Source of the DNA: Verrucomicrobiales bacterium
GTDB lineage: Bacteria; Verrucomicrobiota; Verrucomicrobiia; Verrucomicrobiales; V1-33
DNA: 34,688 bases
Assembly (NCBI GenBank): GCA_018003315.1
Contig: JAGNEJ010000051.1
Location: forward strand, 1-34,688
Direction: 5' to 3'
Both the position numbers and the translations under genes were made by a program. Shown here piece by piece: positions 18,938 through 28,713 of the stretch (position 1 is the stretch's first letter; every line of letters starts with the position of its first letter). The notes under the pieces are model-generated. The model saw only the letters and a list, made by a program, of their open reading frames with translations. It made no database searches and was not told where the DNA came from.

Positions 18938-19712
18938 CAAAACAACCGCCGTGTCCACCCTGGCCATCATTCCAGCCCGGTTTGCCTCCACGCGGTTTCC
19001 GGGAAAGCCGCTCCACCGCATCGTCGGCAAGCCATTGGTCCAGCATGTCTGGGAACGATGCCGGGAGTGCTCGCGCCTCGACCGCATCGTCATCGCAACC
19101 GACGACGAACGCATCGCCGCCGCCTGCCGCACGTTTGGAGCAGATGTCCAAATGACTTCCCCGCACCACCCGAGCGGCACCGACCGCATCGCGGAGGTGG
19201 CGGCCCGCTTTCCGGATGCGGACATCCTCATCAATGTGCAGGGCGACGAACCGCTCATTTCACCCGCGCTCATCGACCAGTTGGCGGAAACACTCGCCCG
19301 GGACCAGTCCCTCGACATGATCACCGCCGCAGCGCCGATCCATGATCCGCGGCTCGTGGACGATCCCAACGTAGTGAAAGTGGTGCTCAACACTGCGGGT
19401 CGGGCGCTGTATTTTTCGCGCAGCCCCATTCCATTTCCGCGGCAGGCGGATGCCCGCATCCGCTGGTTTTGGCACAAGGGCATTTACGGTTACCGGCGGG
19501 AGTTCCTGCTGCGCTTCGTTGGATGGCCGCCGTCCATGCTGGAGATGACCGAGAGCCTGGAACAGCTCCGTGCCTTGGAAAACGGCGCCAGCATCCAGGT
19601 GGTCGTCACCTCAGAGGAAAGTCCAGGAGTGGACACGCCAGAGCAGGCAGCCGAAGTGGAACGGTTGATCCTAACTGGAAAAATACCGCCATCCTCCGCA
19701 TCACCGCGCTGA
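18930..19712 (+). CDS. kdsB: 3-deoxy-manno-octulosonate cytidylyltransferase
   Basis: Joins Kdo to CMP in the cytoplasm, activating it for lipid A-core assembly. The 260 residues are normal for KdsB. Motifs: IPARFASTRFPGKPL (nucleotide-binding start), IATDDERI, HPSGTDRIAEVA, NVQGDEPLI (metal/substrate site), ALYFSRSPIPF, HKGIYGYRREFL and ESLEQLRALENG. The ATG at 18930 overlaps the selD stop (ATGCCTAG), suggesting coupled translation; a longer upstream reading from 18792 is only the selD shadow. It implies a Kdo-containing LPS and thus a Gram-negative host. SelD-KdsB pairing has no evident metabolic link. Confidence 0.95.
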   Translation: MPSKTTAVSTLAIIPARFASTRFPGKPLHRIVGKPLVQHVWERCRECSRLDRIVIATDDERIAAACRTFGADVQMTSPHHPSGTDRIAEVAARFPDADILINVQGDEPLISPALIDQLAETLARDQSLDMITAAAPIHDPRLVDDPNVVKVVLNTAGRALYFSRSPIPFPRQADARIRWFWHKGIYGYRREFLLRFVGWPPSMLEMTESLEQLRALENGASIQVVVTSEESPGVDTPEQAAEVERLILTGKIPPSSASPR

Positions 19713-19764
19713 TCCCATTCCGGACGGACCGGGGAGAAATGCACTTGCTGGACCAGCTTTCCGG

Positions 19765-20880
19765 ATGACGCTTGCCGTTGTCATGCACTTCACTCCACTG
19801 CTTCTGATCCTCGGCGCGGCGGCGCTTCCGGCATTCGCAGGACCAACCGCCAGTCATCACGCCGAATGGGTGGACAAAATGCAACGACTGACGCCACGCG
19901 GGCATGTCTGCCAGTTTGCGACGGTGCCCCCAAAAATCGACGGAATCCTGGAGGAGTCTGCCTGGTCTGACGCGGAGTGGACGGAAGATTTTGTGGACAT
20001 CGAAGGGAATGGCAAACCAAAGCCGAAATATCGCACGCGGGCGAAAATGCTCTGGGACCGGGAGTTTTTCTACCTGGCGGCGGACCTGGAGGAACCCGGC
20101 CTCTGGGCAACCCTGACAAAACATGATTCGGTCATTTTTCAAGATCCGGACTTCGAGGTGTTCGTGGATCCGGACGGGGATTCCCACGAATACTGCGAAT
20201 TCGAAATCAATGCGCTGAACACAGGATGGGATCTGTTTTTGCCGAAACCCTACAAGGACGGAGGCAAAGCGCAGGACGAATGGGAAATCCCCGGCCTGCG
20301 CACCGCCGTCCACCTGCGCGGCACCCTCAACAACCCGGCGGACAAGGACGAGGGCTGGTCCGTGGAAATCGCCCTTCCCTGGAAGGCATTCGAGGCTTTT
20401 GCACACCGTCCGACTCCACCGCAGGCGGGAGACCAGTGGCGGGTCGGATTTTCTCGCGTGCAATGGCAGACGGAAATCAAGAACAGCCGCCATGTGAAAC
20501 TCCCCAACACGCCGGAACACAACTGGGTTTGGTCACCGCAGGGCGTCATCGACATGCATCGTCCGGAGCAATGGGGGTTCGTGCAGTTTGCCGGACCGGG
20601 AAGTGCGGCGTCCGTCTTCGTGCCCGACCCTGCCCTCCCCGTGCGCAACCTGCTGCAGGAAGTGTATTACGCCCAGCTAGACCACCACCGCAAACACCAG
20701 CGCTGGGCCGCCGCCCTGGAGGACCTCGCCCTGCAGCCGGTTCGCCCGAAGGGAGTCGGACCACTCACCCTCAAGCCGACTGAGGACGGATACGAGGCCG
20801 CCGCCGACATCACCCTGCCGGACGGGAGAATCCAGCGCTGGCTCATTCGTCAGGACGCCCACATCACACCCGAAAAATGA
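19765..20880 (+). CDS. Secreted CBM9-like carbohydrate-binding protein
   Basis: 371 aa with a signal peptide (hydrophobic LLLILGAAALPAFAG, likely cleavage after AFA). Residues 45-260 carry the CBM9-like fold signature: PPKIDGILEESAW, a YLAADLEEP strand, the FQDPDFEVFVDPDGD block and EGWSVEIALPWKAF. Such domains occur as stand-alone periplasmic or secreted proteins in Verrucomicrobiota, Planctomycetota and Bacteroidota, binding sugars or forming part of outer-membrane proteins. The C-terminal 80 residues are unrecognised. The start may be the ATG at 19765 or at 19783; both keep the signal peptide. The stop overlaps the next gene by ATGA. No catalytic residues are apparent. Confidence 0.8.
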   Translation: MTLAVVMHFTPLLLILGAAALPAFAGPTASHHAEWVDKMQRLTPRGHVCQFATVPPKIDGILEESAWSDAEWTEDFVDIEGNGKPKPKYRTRAKMLWDREFFYLAADLEEPGLWATLTKHDSVIFQDPDFEVFVDPDGDSHEYCEFEINALNTGWDLFLPKPYKDGGKAQDEWEIPGLRTAVHLRGTLNNPADKDEGWSVEIALPWKAFEAFAHRPTPPQAGDQWRVGFSRVQWQTEIKNSRHVKLPNTPEHNWVWSPQGVIDMHRPEQWGFVQFAGPGSAASVFVPDPALPVRNLLQEVYYAQLDHHRKHQRWAAALEDLALQPVRPKGVGPLTLKPTEDGYEAAADITLPDGRIQRWLIRQDAHITPEK

Positions 20881-22049
20881 ATCGCATCCCCTTCATCTTC
20901 ACCGCGCTGTTGATCGCCCTAACGTGCATCGGCGGCAGTCCCGCCGACGAACCAAAATGGTGGCCGGCTGCAACCGATGCCGCGCTGAAAGCTGCGGGTG
21001 CCAATGCGCGGGAATTGGAGCGGGCGCTGCGGGAATGTCCGCCAGCGGAGCGCGAAGACATGCAGTTTCTCATCGACAACATGCCTCCGCCAGACCTCGC
21101 CGCGCTCAAGGCGGATTTCCTGCTTTCGCATGTCGCGCAATCCTGTCAGGATCTCGCAAAGGCTCCTTGGGCGCGCATGATTCCCAAGGAAATTTTCCGC
21201 AACGATGTGCTCGCCTACGCGAGCCTCAACGAATGCCGCGACAGCAGCCGCGCCAGGCTGCGCGGGATCGCCGCACCACTCGTCAAGGACTGCCGGACTC
21301 CGGGTGAGGCGGCGCAGCTGCTCAACCAAAAATTGTTCGGCATCGTGAAGGTGAAATACTCCACCAAACGCCGCAAACCTGACCAGAGTGCGCTGGAAAG
21401 CATGGAAAGCGGCCTGGCGACCTGCAGCGGACTGTCGATTCTGCTGGTGGAGGCCTGCCGGTCGGTGGCCGTGCCGGCGCGGATTGCCGGAACGCCCATG
21501 TGGACGAATCTGCGGGGAAATCACACCTGGGTCGAAGTTTGGGACAACGGGTGGCACTTCGCCGGAGCTGCCGAACCGGACGGAAAGGGACTGGACCACG
21601 GCTGGTTCATCGGGGATGCCGCCAAGGCGGACGACAGCAAGCCGGAACACCGCATCTACGCGAGCAGTTTCAAAAAAACCGGCCTGGCCTTTCCGCTCGT
21701 CTGGGATCCCTCGATTGAGTGGGTCCCCGCGGTCAACGTGACGAGCCGCTACACGGGCAGCGCCGGGGTCGAATCCGGAACGGTGCGGCTTCTTGTCAGG
21801 GTGCTGGACGGTCCAGGCGGAAAACGGGTGGCGGCCAAGGTCACGGTAACCGACGCCGACGACGGAACGAAGACGCATTCGGGAACCAGCAGCGGGGAGC
21901 AGGCGGATCTGAACAACATTCTCCCCTTCCAGATCACGCCAGGGCGGCGCTATCGCGTGGAGGCGACCGGTGGCGGTGCCTCCACCTCCGTCATGGTGAC
22001 GGCTGGAAAGGATGCCGAACAGATCACCACCCTCACGCTCAAAAAGTGA
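20877..22049 (+). CDS. Secreted transglutaminase-like protein
   Basis: 390 aa with an N-terminal signal peptide (IPFIFTALLIALTCIGG). The transglutaminase-like papain fold lies around 110-245: Cys183 in SGLATCSGLS, His216 in GNHTWVEVW, and Asp235 in AAEPDGKG, which fit the Cys-His-Asp triad. These proteins act as extracellular or periplasmic cysteine peptidases or amidases; the substrate is unknown. Residues 285-390 look like a beta-sandwich of carboxypeptidase-regulatory type (GTVRLLVRVLDG, then RRYRVEATGGG). It is coupled to the CBM9-like gene by ATGA and followed 14 nt later by the GSDH-cytochrome gene, so the three are probably one operon. Confidence 0.8.
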   Translation: MNRIPFIFTALLIALTCIGGSPADEPKWWPAATDAALKAAGANARELERALRECPPAEREDMQFLIDNMPPPDLAALKADFLLSHVAQSCQDLAKAPWARMIPKEIFRNDVLAYASLNECRDSSRARLRGIAAPLVKDCRTPGEAAQLLNQKLFGIVKVKYSTKRRKPDQSALESMESGLATCSGLSILLVEACRSVAVPARIAGTPMWTNLRGNHTWVEVWDNGWHFAGAAEPDGKGLDHGWFIGDAAKADDSKPEHRIYASSFKKTGLAFPLVWDPSIEWVPAVNVTSRYTGSAGVESGTVRLLVRVLDGPGGKRVAAKVTVTDADDGTKTHSGTSSGEQADLNNILPFQITPGRRYRVEATGGGASTSVMVTAGKDAEQITTLTLKK

Positions 22050-22063
22050 CGCTGCGGTCTGCG

Positions 22064-24247
22064 ATGCCTTGGACGGCCTTGCTGTTCCAGCTGGGATCGG
22101 TCCCGGCGTCGGATGATGCCCCCACCCGGCCGTGGCGCAACGAACGGCTTCGCGGCACTCCGGAAAATCCGCCGGAAATGACCGCGGTCCGCGCCTACCC
22201 AAATCTTTCCATCAAGCACCCGGTGGCCATCGAGCGTGAACCCGGCACCGACCGAATTCTGGTGCTGGAAAATCATGCGTGGGATGTTTACCGCAGCATC
22301 CTCAAACGCTTCCCTGACCGTCCGGATGCCGGTGAACTCGAAACACTCCTGGAAATCCCCGGTGATTCGGAAGTGGCCTATGGAATCTGTTTTCATCCCT
22401 GCTTTCAGCAGAACGGTTGGCTCTACATCGGGTCGAACGGAATCGGTCCCGGACCCGTTCAGCATTCGCGGATCGTGCGCCACACCATGCAGCGTGCTGC
22501 CCCATGGAAACTGGTGCAAGGCTCCGCACAAACCATTCTCCAGTGGCCTTCCAACGGCCATAACGGAGCGGCGGCGGTTTTTGGAAATGACGGGATGCTT
22601 TACGTGACGACCGGTGACGGCACCGCAAACTCCGACGTTGGCAATTCAGGACAGGACACGGGCTCCCTGCTGGCGAAAGTGCTGCGCATCGACGTGGATG
22701 GCTCCACCGCAGCACAGCCCTACCGGGTGCCGCCGGACAATCCCTTTGTTGGAAACTCCGCCGTGCGTCCGGAAACCTGGGCCTACGGCCTGCGCAATCC
22801 GTGGCGCATCACCTGCGACGCCATGACAGGCCAGATCTGGATCGGGCAGAACGGCCAGGACCTGCGTGAATACGCCCACTTGCTGGAACGCGGCGCCAAC
22901 TACGGCTGGAGCGAATTTGAAGGCTCCAGACCCTTCTTGAAAGGACGGCTGCGCGGTCCCTCCCCATTCACGCCGCCCACCATCGAACATGATCATGCCG
23001 TGTTCCGCTCCCTAACCGGTGGATTCGTCTATCGCGGTGAGAAATTTCCCCACCTGCAAGGAGCCTATCTTTACGGCGACTACGGCACCGGCAGGGTCTG
23101 GGCGGCCCGCCACGACGGCAGGCGACTGCTTTGGAACCGCGAATTAACAGATTCTCCGCTCGCCATTGCCGGGTTTGGAACCAATGCCTCGGGTGACATC
23201 CTGCTGGCGGACCACCTCGGAAATGCCCTCTGGAAATTGGTGCCCACACCACCACCCGCAGCAGGCCAGCGTCCTTTTCCACAACAGTTGAGCGACACGA
23301 ACCTCTTTTCCTCCACGGAACAACTGCTGCCCGCGGAGGGCGTCATCGGGTATGAAATCAACGCTCCGGGGTGGCACGACGGTGCGTTTTCCAACCGGAT
23401 GCTGGCCATGCACGATCTCAGTTCCGCAGAACTCCCGCCGCAGAACGAGCCTGCCTGGCCGTGGAAATCATGGACCTTCCCCGACGGAACGGCCCTGGTG
23501 CAAACCCTAACACTTCCTGCCACGAAAACCCGGCCGACCCGCCGTATCGAAACGCGGATTCTCCTCCGGCAGGATGCCGACTGGTTCGGGTATTCCTATG
23601 TGTGGAACGATGCGCAGACGGATGCCCGCCTGGCTCCCAAGGAAGGACGGCATCTGGTGGTTGCCGGACAGGAATGGAATGTGCCGGCCAGGTCCGACTG
23701 TGTTCTCTGCCATGCCCGGGGAGCCAATTATGCACTCGGCCTGACCACGGCCCAGTTGAACCGGATGGTGAAGCATCGCGGCGGAAACATCCATCAACTG
23801 GAGCTGTTCAGCAGCCGCGCCCTGGTCAGGGCCGCAGCGCCCGCTGCCAGCCCGTGGCCAAAACCGCCCGCGGACCTTCCGCGACTTGCCGATCCTAACG
23901 ATGCAACCGCCTCCCTGGAGGAACGAGTGAGGTCCTACCTCGCGGTCAACTGTTCGCACTGCCACCGGCATGAGGGCGGGGGCAACAGCCGCATGGACCT
24001 TTCGCCGTGGCTGGACACTGGCGCGCAGCATCTGATTGATGCCGCGCCGCAGCACGGAGACTACGGCATGCCTGATGCGCGGATCATTTGTGCAGGTGAT
24101 GCCGGTCGCTCGGTGCTGCCCGTGCGCCTGACCAGCCGCGGTGCCGGACAGATGCCGCCGGTTGGAAGCTCACGCATCGACCCCCAGGGCACGTCGCTGA
24201 TTCTTCAATGGCTGGCCAGCCTCACCCGACCGCAGGAGCGGAAATGA
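22064..24247 (+). CDS. GSDH/PQQ-type sugar dehydrogenase-like beta-propeller fused to a diheme c-type cytochrome
   Basis: 727 aa from the ATG at 22064; the frame is open far upstream only because it shadows the transglutaminase gene. A short hydrophobic N-terminus (MPWTALLFQLGSVPAS) may be an export signal. Residues about 40-400 are a six-bladed soluble glucose/sorbosone dehydrogenase-like propeller: NGHNGAAAVFGNDGMLYVTTGDG, GLRNPWRITCD, ERGANYGWSEFEGSRP and GAYLYGDYGTG. The C-terminal half has two heme sites, CVLCH (546-550) and CSHCH (630-634), in the layout of the SO2930-type diheme cytochromes. It would oxidise a sugar or alcohol in the periplasm and pass electrons directly to heme. PQQ use is a family inference. 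The stop is 27 nt from the convergent AlgX-like gene. Confidence 0.85.
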   Translation: MPWTALLFQLGSVPASDDAPTRPWRNERLRGTPENPPEMTAVRAYPNLSIKHPVAIEREPGTDRILVLENHAWDVYRSILKRFPDRPDAGELETLLEIPGDSEVAYGICFHPCFQQNGWLYIGSNGIGPGPVQHSRIVRHTMQRAAPWKLVQGSAQTILQWPSNGHNGAAAVFGNDGMLYVTTGDGTANSDVGNSGQDTGSLLAKVLRIDVDGSTAAQPYRVPPDNPFVGNSAVRPETWAYGLRNPWRITCDAMTGQIWIGQNGQDLREYAHLLERGANYGWSEFEGSRPFLKGRLRGPSPFTPPTIEHDHAVFRSLTGGFVYRGEKFPHLQGAYLYGDYGTGRVWAARHDGRRLLWNRELTDSPLAIAGFGTNASGDILLADHLGNALWKLVPTPPPAAGQRPFPQQLSDTNLFSSTEQLLPAEGVIGYEINAPGWHDGAFSNRMLAMHDLSSAELPPQNEPAWPWKSWTFPDGTALVQTLTLPATKTRPTRRIETRILLRQDADWFGYSYVWNDAQTDARLAPKEGRHLVVAGQEWNVPARSDCVLCHARGANYALGLTTAQLNRMVKHRGGNIHQLELFSSRALVRAAAPAASPWPKPPADLPRLADPNDATASLEERVRSYLAVNCSHCHRHEGGGNSRMDLSPWLDTGAQHLIDAAPQHGDYGMPDARIICAGDAGRSVLPVRLTSRGAGQMPPVGSSRIDPQGTSLILQWLASLTRPQERK

Positions 24248-24274
24248 TCCGTCACGGAACAGGGCGCGATCCCT

Positions 24275-25288
24275 TCATTTGAGGGGAATATCACGCCATC
24301 TGCCCTCGGTGATCTCGCGAACCGAAAAGCACCAGACGACCAGTCGCAGGCGTTTCCAAATGTCAGGCGAACGGTAGGCCATGCGGGCCAGTTGCTGGCG
24401 CGCGGTGTCCCCTCCGGATCCTGGGCTTGAAACAATGCCCACCGGCACGCCCAACCGCTGCTGCAAATGGTCCGCCAGGCCTGCACCGCGGCAGTGGAAA
24501 TCATTTCCCATGCTGAATACAATGGTGTGACTGTCGCCAAGGAGCAGCACCGGAGAATCGCCCGCTGCGGATGCCGCCGGTTCGATGGTCCCGCCGTTTT
24601 TCGTGCCCGCATAGCGCAGGCGGATCGTTTCCGCCCCCAGCGAGGCGGTGTGGGGTTCGCCGAGCAGGTCACCGCGGATTTCAAGCGTGGCGGGATCGGA
24701 AAGTGCCAGATTGAGTTTTTGCGTCGTCGTCTCCTTCAGCCAGGGTGCGTCCTTCACTGCGGCGGAAACCAGATCGGCTGCGGCTTCCACTCCGCTTGGA
24801 GACCAATGGGCGTCCCGGAGACAATACAGCAGAGAATCTCCGGAAGCCTTGCGCCGCCGGGCGAATTCGGACGCCAGGTCGATGCTCCGGACACCGGCAG
24901 CCTGCAAATCTGCCTGGAGGAGCGACTGGCGGGAGGCCAGCAATTCCGGCGTGAAACCGGACGCCAGTTTGTCAGGATAGATTTCCGCCTTGGCCGGGAC
25001 CAGCAGCAGCAGCAGGTTCGCCCCTTTGGCGGCCAGTGCCTTCTGGAAGGCAGCGATCTGCCGCACGGCGGGGGCGACGGCCTCCTTGGTCAGGGCGCCT
25101 TTGCCCAGGTGTGTCAGTTCGCTGTTGAGAAACAGCCAGCCTTCCTCTCCAGAAACGGCACGCTGTTCGTTTTTGGAGGCCGTGGCCGCTTTCACCGCGA
25201 CCTCCTTGTAAAATGCTTCCTCACTGCGGACAGCGGGCAGGGCGGCAGCGGCAGCGGCCAGGAGATAAATGCTAGGGATTGCTTTCAT
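24275..25288 (-). CDS. AlgX/AlgJ-like SGNH-type acetyl-esterase/transferase
   Basis: 337 aa with a signal peptide (MKAIPSIYLLAAAAAALPAV). Motifs of the AlgX/AlgJ SGNH-like family: GEEGWLFLNSEL (47-58), the Asp-x-His catalytic pair in RDAHWSP (Asp159, His161), and the nucleophile Ser253 in LLLGDSHT. Relatives O-acetylate exopolysaccharides such as alginate in the periplasm, usually with a membrane-bound O-acyltransferase partner; none is in this window, so the polysaccharide substrate is unknown. The start at 25288 is chosen because it begins the signal peptide; the frame upstream is a shadow of the preceding gene. It overlaps the lipoprotein gene by 17 nt, implying co-transcription. Confidence 0.8.
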   Translation of the reverse strand: MKAIPSIYLLAAAAAALPAVRSEEAFYKEVAVKAATASKNEQRAVSGEEGWLFLNSELTHLGKGALTKEAVAPAVRQIAAFQKALAAKGANLLLLLVPAKAEIYPDKLASGFTPELLASRQSLLQADLQAAGVRSIDLASEFARRRKASGDSLLYCLRDAHWSPSGVEAAADLVSAAVKDAPWLKETTTQKLNLALSDPATLEIRGDLLGEPHTASLGAETIRLRYAGTKNGGTIEPAASAAGDSPVLLLGDSHTIVFSMGNDFHCRGAGLADHLQQRLGVPVGIVSSPGSGGDTARQQLARMAYRSPDIWKRLRLVVWCFSVREITEGRWRDIPLK

Positions 25289-27479
25289 GGGAGGCGGGTG
25301 GGAGAACGTCGATGAACCTGGGCGCATGGACACCGGCGACAGCACTCTGGATGCGCTCCGCCTGAAGTTCCGGGTGTCCGGATTCCGGTTCCAGCAGCAT
25401 TTCATAGGTGCGTCCAATTTCGCGGGGCATGCCTGGCACCGGTTTGCGGTCCATGACTGCCCAGTGCAGCACCACCACAGTTTTCTGTTCGCAGATTCCG
25501 TAAAGCACCTTCTCCACCGCATAGGTGGAGGCCAGAAGCAGGCGCGGATAGGGCTGCCCGGCACCCAGCGGCGGAACCGGCGTGGCCTCAAGCAGTTTTC
25601 CGCGGAGTCGCACCCGTGAAATCGGACGACGCAGCGCGGCCTTCTGCCGGGCGGCAGCGTGATTCTTCTGCACTTCGTCCTCCGTCAAACTGCGCGCATA
25701 AACCGCCACTGCTTCCATCACTCCCTGCCATTGATTTCCCCCATAGGGCTGCAGGTCCCCCATCTGCAAGCGTCCGGCAGTCCAGCCTGACAGCGCAGGC
25801 TTTTCCAGGGCGATCTCGCGTGACAGCACTCCTTCGAAAAACACGCGCAGTTTTCCACCGCTCAGGGACAGGGTGAGATGATAGGGCTTTTCGTTGTCGA
25901 TCCGATGGTTTGCGAGCTTGACCGGATGCACCTGTGGCGCTTCATCGGCAGTGCCCATCCGCAGGCGCAGCACCAGGCTGTTGTCCACGCGGTAGAGGCC
26001 GAAAATCTCAAACCCGGCGGCATCCGCATACGAAATCAGCCGGAGGCTCAACGGTTCCAGGCCCTCGCGGCTCTCAGTGATCATGGCCTCCAGCGTCCAG
26101 GCATTCGCCTGCTGGCATGCCGGACCAATGGCCTGCGAAGAAATGGCATCCGCCTCAAAGGCCCCGCCGCTCAGAGCCATGTCAAAGTGCCGCCCAAACG
26201 AGGCAAATCCCCGAGCCTCGACTCGACAGATCCGTTCCCCGTCTGCGCTCGGCAGTTTGTTGTCCCTAGCGGCCGTATCCCAGACAAACAAGGCGCCTTC
26301 ACTGTTCACCGGCCAGGGCTTGGGTTCTTCATCCGGTTTGTCCTCCGGAGCCTGGGGAAAACCTGCCAGCGTTTCCACCGCCGGACCTTCCACCCACACG
26401 TCAGGAAAACCGTCGCTCCGATCATTGGTCGTCACCCTGACAGTACTGAGAATTTCAGAGCCGCCGGGACCGAGCCGACCCAGCCAGATTTCAGCACCGG
26501 CACCATCCGCTTTGTCCGCGTATGCCGGGTCCTCCGGCGACCGGAGATACGGCCCGCTAAAGGCGAAGACGCCGACGTGATTGCTCCAGCGGGGGTGCCA
26601 GAATTGCCCGCCCCCCGGCATGCCAGGAGCAGCAGGCAGCGGGATTTGCCAGGTCTGCCTTTGATTTGGAGCCGCCATGACCAGGGCGGATTGCGCGGCA
26701 TCGAAGGACCAGGCGACGTAGCTGTTGTCCGGGGCCAGGCTGGGCCAGAGCCCTTGGGAAAGCGGATGCATTTCCCGCCCCGATCCGAAGTTCAGCCGGG
26801 CCACGGCAGGCGCTGGCACCTGGGCTGCGGCGCGCCGTCCGTCGCGCGATACCCGGAACGATGCCGCTTCCACCGGACTTTCCACCCAGACAATCTCACG
26901 GTCATCGGGCTGTTTCAAAAGAAAGCGCACCACGCGATGCCCCACCAGGCTGCCGCGGGTTCCGGGCTCGATTTCCTCCAGTGCATAGACCCAGTCATCC
27001 AGCGTGGCCGGATCCTTCCAGACGCACAACGCTGCGCCAGACCCTAACATTATACGGCGGCCATTCTCCCAATCGATCAGGTGGATGACCGGCTCCGCAG
27101 AACGGTCCGTCACCACCACGCGAGCCCCGTCACTGGTGAGCAGAGGCTGGAAAAAATTTCCGGTGTCTGGAGAAATCCGACGGATGCCCCGCTGATCCTG
27201 ACTGTCGAGCCCCAACAGGATCAATTCCGCGGACTTTGCGGCAACATCAGCCGCGCCAGACTGGGCGTGCTGGACCCAGACAATGCGCAGGCGCCGCTGC
27301 TGGGCGACCGGATTCAGTTCGCCGGCGAAATCCCGGACGGTTCCCGCATCCGGAGGAGCCGGGGATGATGGTGCTGCGGGCTGCGCCTCCTTTTTTCCAC
27401 AGCCGGCCAGCAGCCCGACTGCCAGTGCAGAGGCAGTCCGGAGCAGGTGGACAAAGGTTGAGTTTACCAGCAAAACCAT
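25272..27479 (-). CDS. Large lipoprotein with TolB-like propeller and LamG-like domain
   Basis: 735 aa. The N-terminus is a lipoprotein signal with lipobox LLAGC (Cys27), followed by a Pro/Ala-rich linker, so the protein is anchored to a membrane. Residues about 50-400 contain repeated WD40/TolB-like strands (ISPDTGNFFQPLLTSDG, FRVSRDGRRAA, LWPSLAPDNSYVAW, RWSNHVGVFAFSG). Residues about 430-610 resemble a concanavalin A-like LamG domain (WTLEAMITESREG, PYHLTLSLSGGKLRVFFEG, GVMEAVAVYARSLTEDEV, the last being typical of LamG-type laminin domains). The C-terminal 100 residues are unrecognised. It probably binds or senses a surface polymer, perhaps with the AlgX-like protein that it overlaps. The start at 27479 is set by the lipoprotein signal. 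Confidence 0.75.
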   Translation of the reverse strand: MVLLVNSTFVHLLRTASALAVGLLAGCGKKEAQPAAPSSPAPPDAGTVRDFAGELNPVAQQRRLRIVWVQHAQSGAADVAAKSAELILLGLDSQDQRGIRRISPDTGNFFQPLLTSDGARVVVTDRSAEPVIHLIDWENGRRIMLGSGAALCVWKDPATLDDWVYALEEIEPGTRGSLVGHRVVRFLLKQPDDREIVWVESPVEAASFRVSRDGRRAAAQVPAPAVARLNFGSGREMHPLSQGLWPSLAPDNSYVAWSFDAAQSALVMAAPNQRQTWQIPLPAAPGMPGGGQFWHPRWSNHVGVFAFSGPYLRSPEDPAYADKADGAGAEIWLGRLGPGGSEILSTVRVTTNDRSDGFPDVWVEGPAVETLAGFPQAPEDKPDEEPKPWPVNSEGALFVWDTAARDNKLPSADGERICRVEARGFASFGRHFDMALSGGAFEADAISSQAIGPACQQANAWTLEAMITESREGLEPLSLRLISYADAAGFEIFGLYRVDNSLVLRLRMGTADEAPQVHPVKLANHRIDNEKPYHLTLSLSGGKLRVFFEGVLSREIALEKPALSGWTAGRLQMGDLQPYGGNQWQGVMEAVAVYARSLTEDEVQKNHAAARQKAALRRPISRVRLRGKLLEATPVPPLGAGQPYPRLLLASTYAVEKVLYGICEQKTVVVLHWAVMDRKPVPGMPREIGRTYEMLLEPESGHPELQAERIQSAVAGVHAPRFIDVLPPASHESNP

Positions 27480-27597
27480 GCGACACCTCTCCAAGGAACC
27501 GCTTCCATTCGCAAGCACAGAAGCACGGGATGGCGGCGCTCTGGACGCAGTCCGCCGGGATCATTTCCCAATCCTCCGAAAATGGCAGGCACATCCC

Positions 27598-28713
27598 TCA
27601 CGCTTGGCTGGCAGTCCACAAACTGCCGGCAACGCCAGTCTGGGCGCGTTGCCGCAGCAGGTGGTCGCAAACGACCAGCAGGGCCATGGCCTCCACGATG
27701 GGAACAGCACGCGGCAGCACGCAGGCATCGTGCCGACCGCGACCCTGAAGCTCGGTGTCTTTCCCGCTAACGGAAACCGTCGGCTGCGATTTCATGACGG
27801 TGGCTGTCGGCTTGAATGCCACCCGGAAGACAATGTCCGCGCCATTGCTGATGCCGCCCTGAACGCCGCCGGACCGGTTGGTCACGGTGGCCACGGCACC
27901 GTCCTGCATCCGAAAGGCATCGTTGTGCTCCAGACCCGTCAACTGGGTGCCGGCAAATCCGCTGCCAATTTCAAAGCCTTTCGTCGCCGGAAGGCTGAGC
28001 ATCGCCTTGGCCAGGTCCGCCTCCAGTTTGTCGAAGACCGGATCCCCCAGCCCAGCGGGGCAACCGCGGACAGCGCATTCCACCACCCCGCCGACAGAAT
28101 CGCCCGCGGCTCGCACGCATTCGATGAGGTCGATCATCGGCTGAACCATGTCAGGGTCTCCCGTGCGCACCATGTTGTCTTCCACCGCATCAAATGTGAC
28201 GGTCGCCGGATCCACGGTGGCGAGCAGATGCTTGATCGACTTGACGTAGGCGACGACGGTGAACTCTGGCACCAGACTGGCGATGACTTTGCGGGCCACC
28301 GCCGCTGCCGCAACGCGCCCAATGGTTTCGCGGGCGGAGGCCCGTCCGCCTCCCTGCCAGTTCCGAATGCCGTATTTGGCGTCGTAGGTGAAGTCCGCGT
28401 GCGACGGACGGTATTTCACCGCCATTTCCTCATAAGCTGAGGACCTGGCGTCCGCATTGCGCACCAGCACCGCGATGGGGCTGCCCAGCGTTTTTCCCTC
28501 GAAGACCCCGCTGAGAATTTCGCACCGGTCTGCTTCATTGCGCGGGGTCACAATCTTGCTCTGGCCCGGGCGGCGCCGGTCCAGATCGCGCTGGATGTCC
28601 GCCTCACACAATGGAAGCTGCGGCGGGCAGCCGTCGATAACGACGCCAATGCCGCCGCCGTGCGATTCGCCGAACGTGGAGATGCGGAAGTTCTGACCAA
28701 AAATGCTGCCCAT
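27598..28713 (-). CDS. aroC: Chorismate synthase
   Basis: Converts EPSP to chorismate with reduced FMN, the last step of the shikimate pathway. 371 aa, a normal length. Signatures: [10 protein letters not shown] (signature 1), [51 protein letters not shown] (split over signature 2), and [17 protein letters not shown] near the end. I choose the ATG at 28713 ([15 protein letters not shown]) because it aligns with family N-termini; another ATG lies 24 nt upstream at 28737. It stands 118 nt before the lipoprotein gene on the same strand and may be transcribed with it. Confidence 0.96.
   Translation of the reverse strand: MGSIFGQNFRISTFGESHGGGIGVVIDGCPPQLPLCEADIQRDLDRRRPGQSKIVTPRNEADRCEILSGVFEGKTLGSPIAVLVRNADARSSAYEEMAVKYRPSHADFTYDAKYGIRNWQGGGRASARETIGRVAAAAVARKVIASLVPEFTVVAYVKSIKHLLATVDPATVTFDAVEDNMVRTGDPDMVQPMIDLIECVRAAGDSVGGVVECAVRGCPAGLGDPVFDKLEADLAKAMLSLPATKGFEIGSGFAGTQLTGLEHNDAFRMQDGAVATVTNRSGGVQGGISNGADIVFRVAFKPTATVMKSQPTVSVSGKDTELQGRGRHDACVLPRAVPIVEAMALLVVCDHLLRQRAQTGVAGSLWTASQA

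Noticed and set aside
21719-22063. N-terminal extension of the dehydrogenase-cytochrome gene
   Set aside because: The extension is the Arg/Gly-rich shadow of the transglutaminase gene; ATG 22064 is the sensible start.
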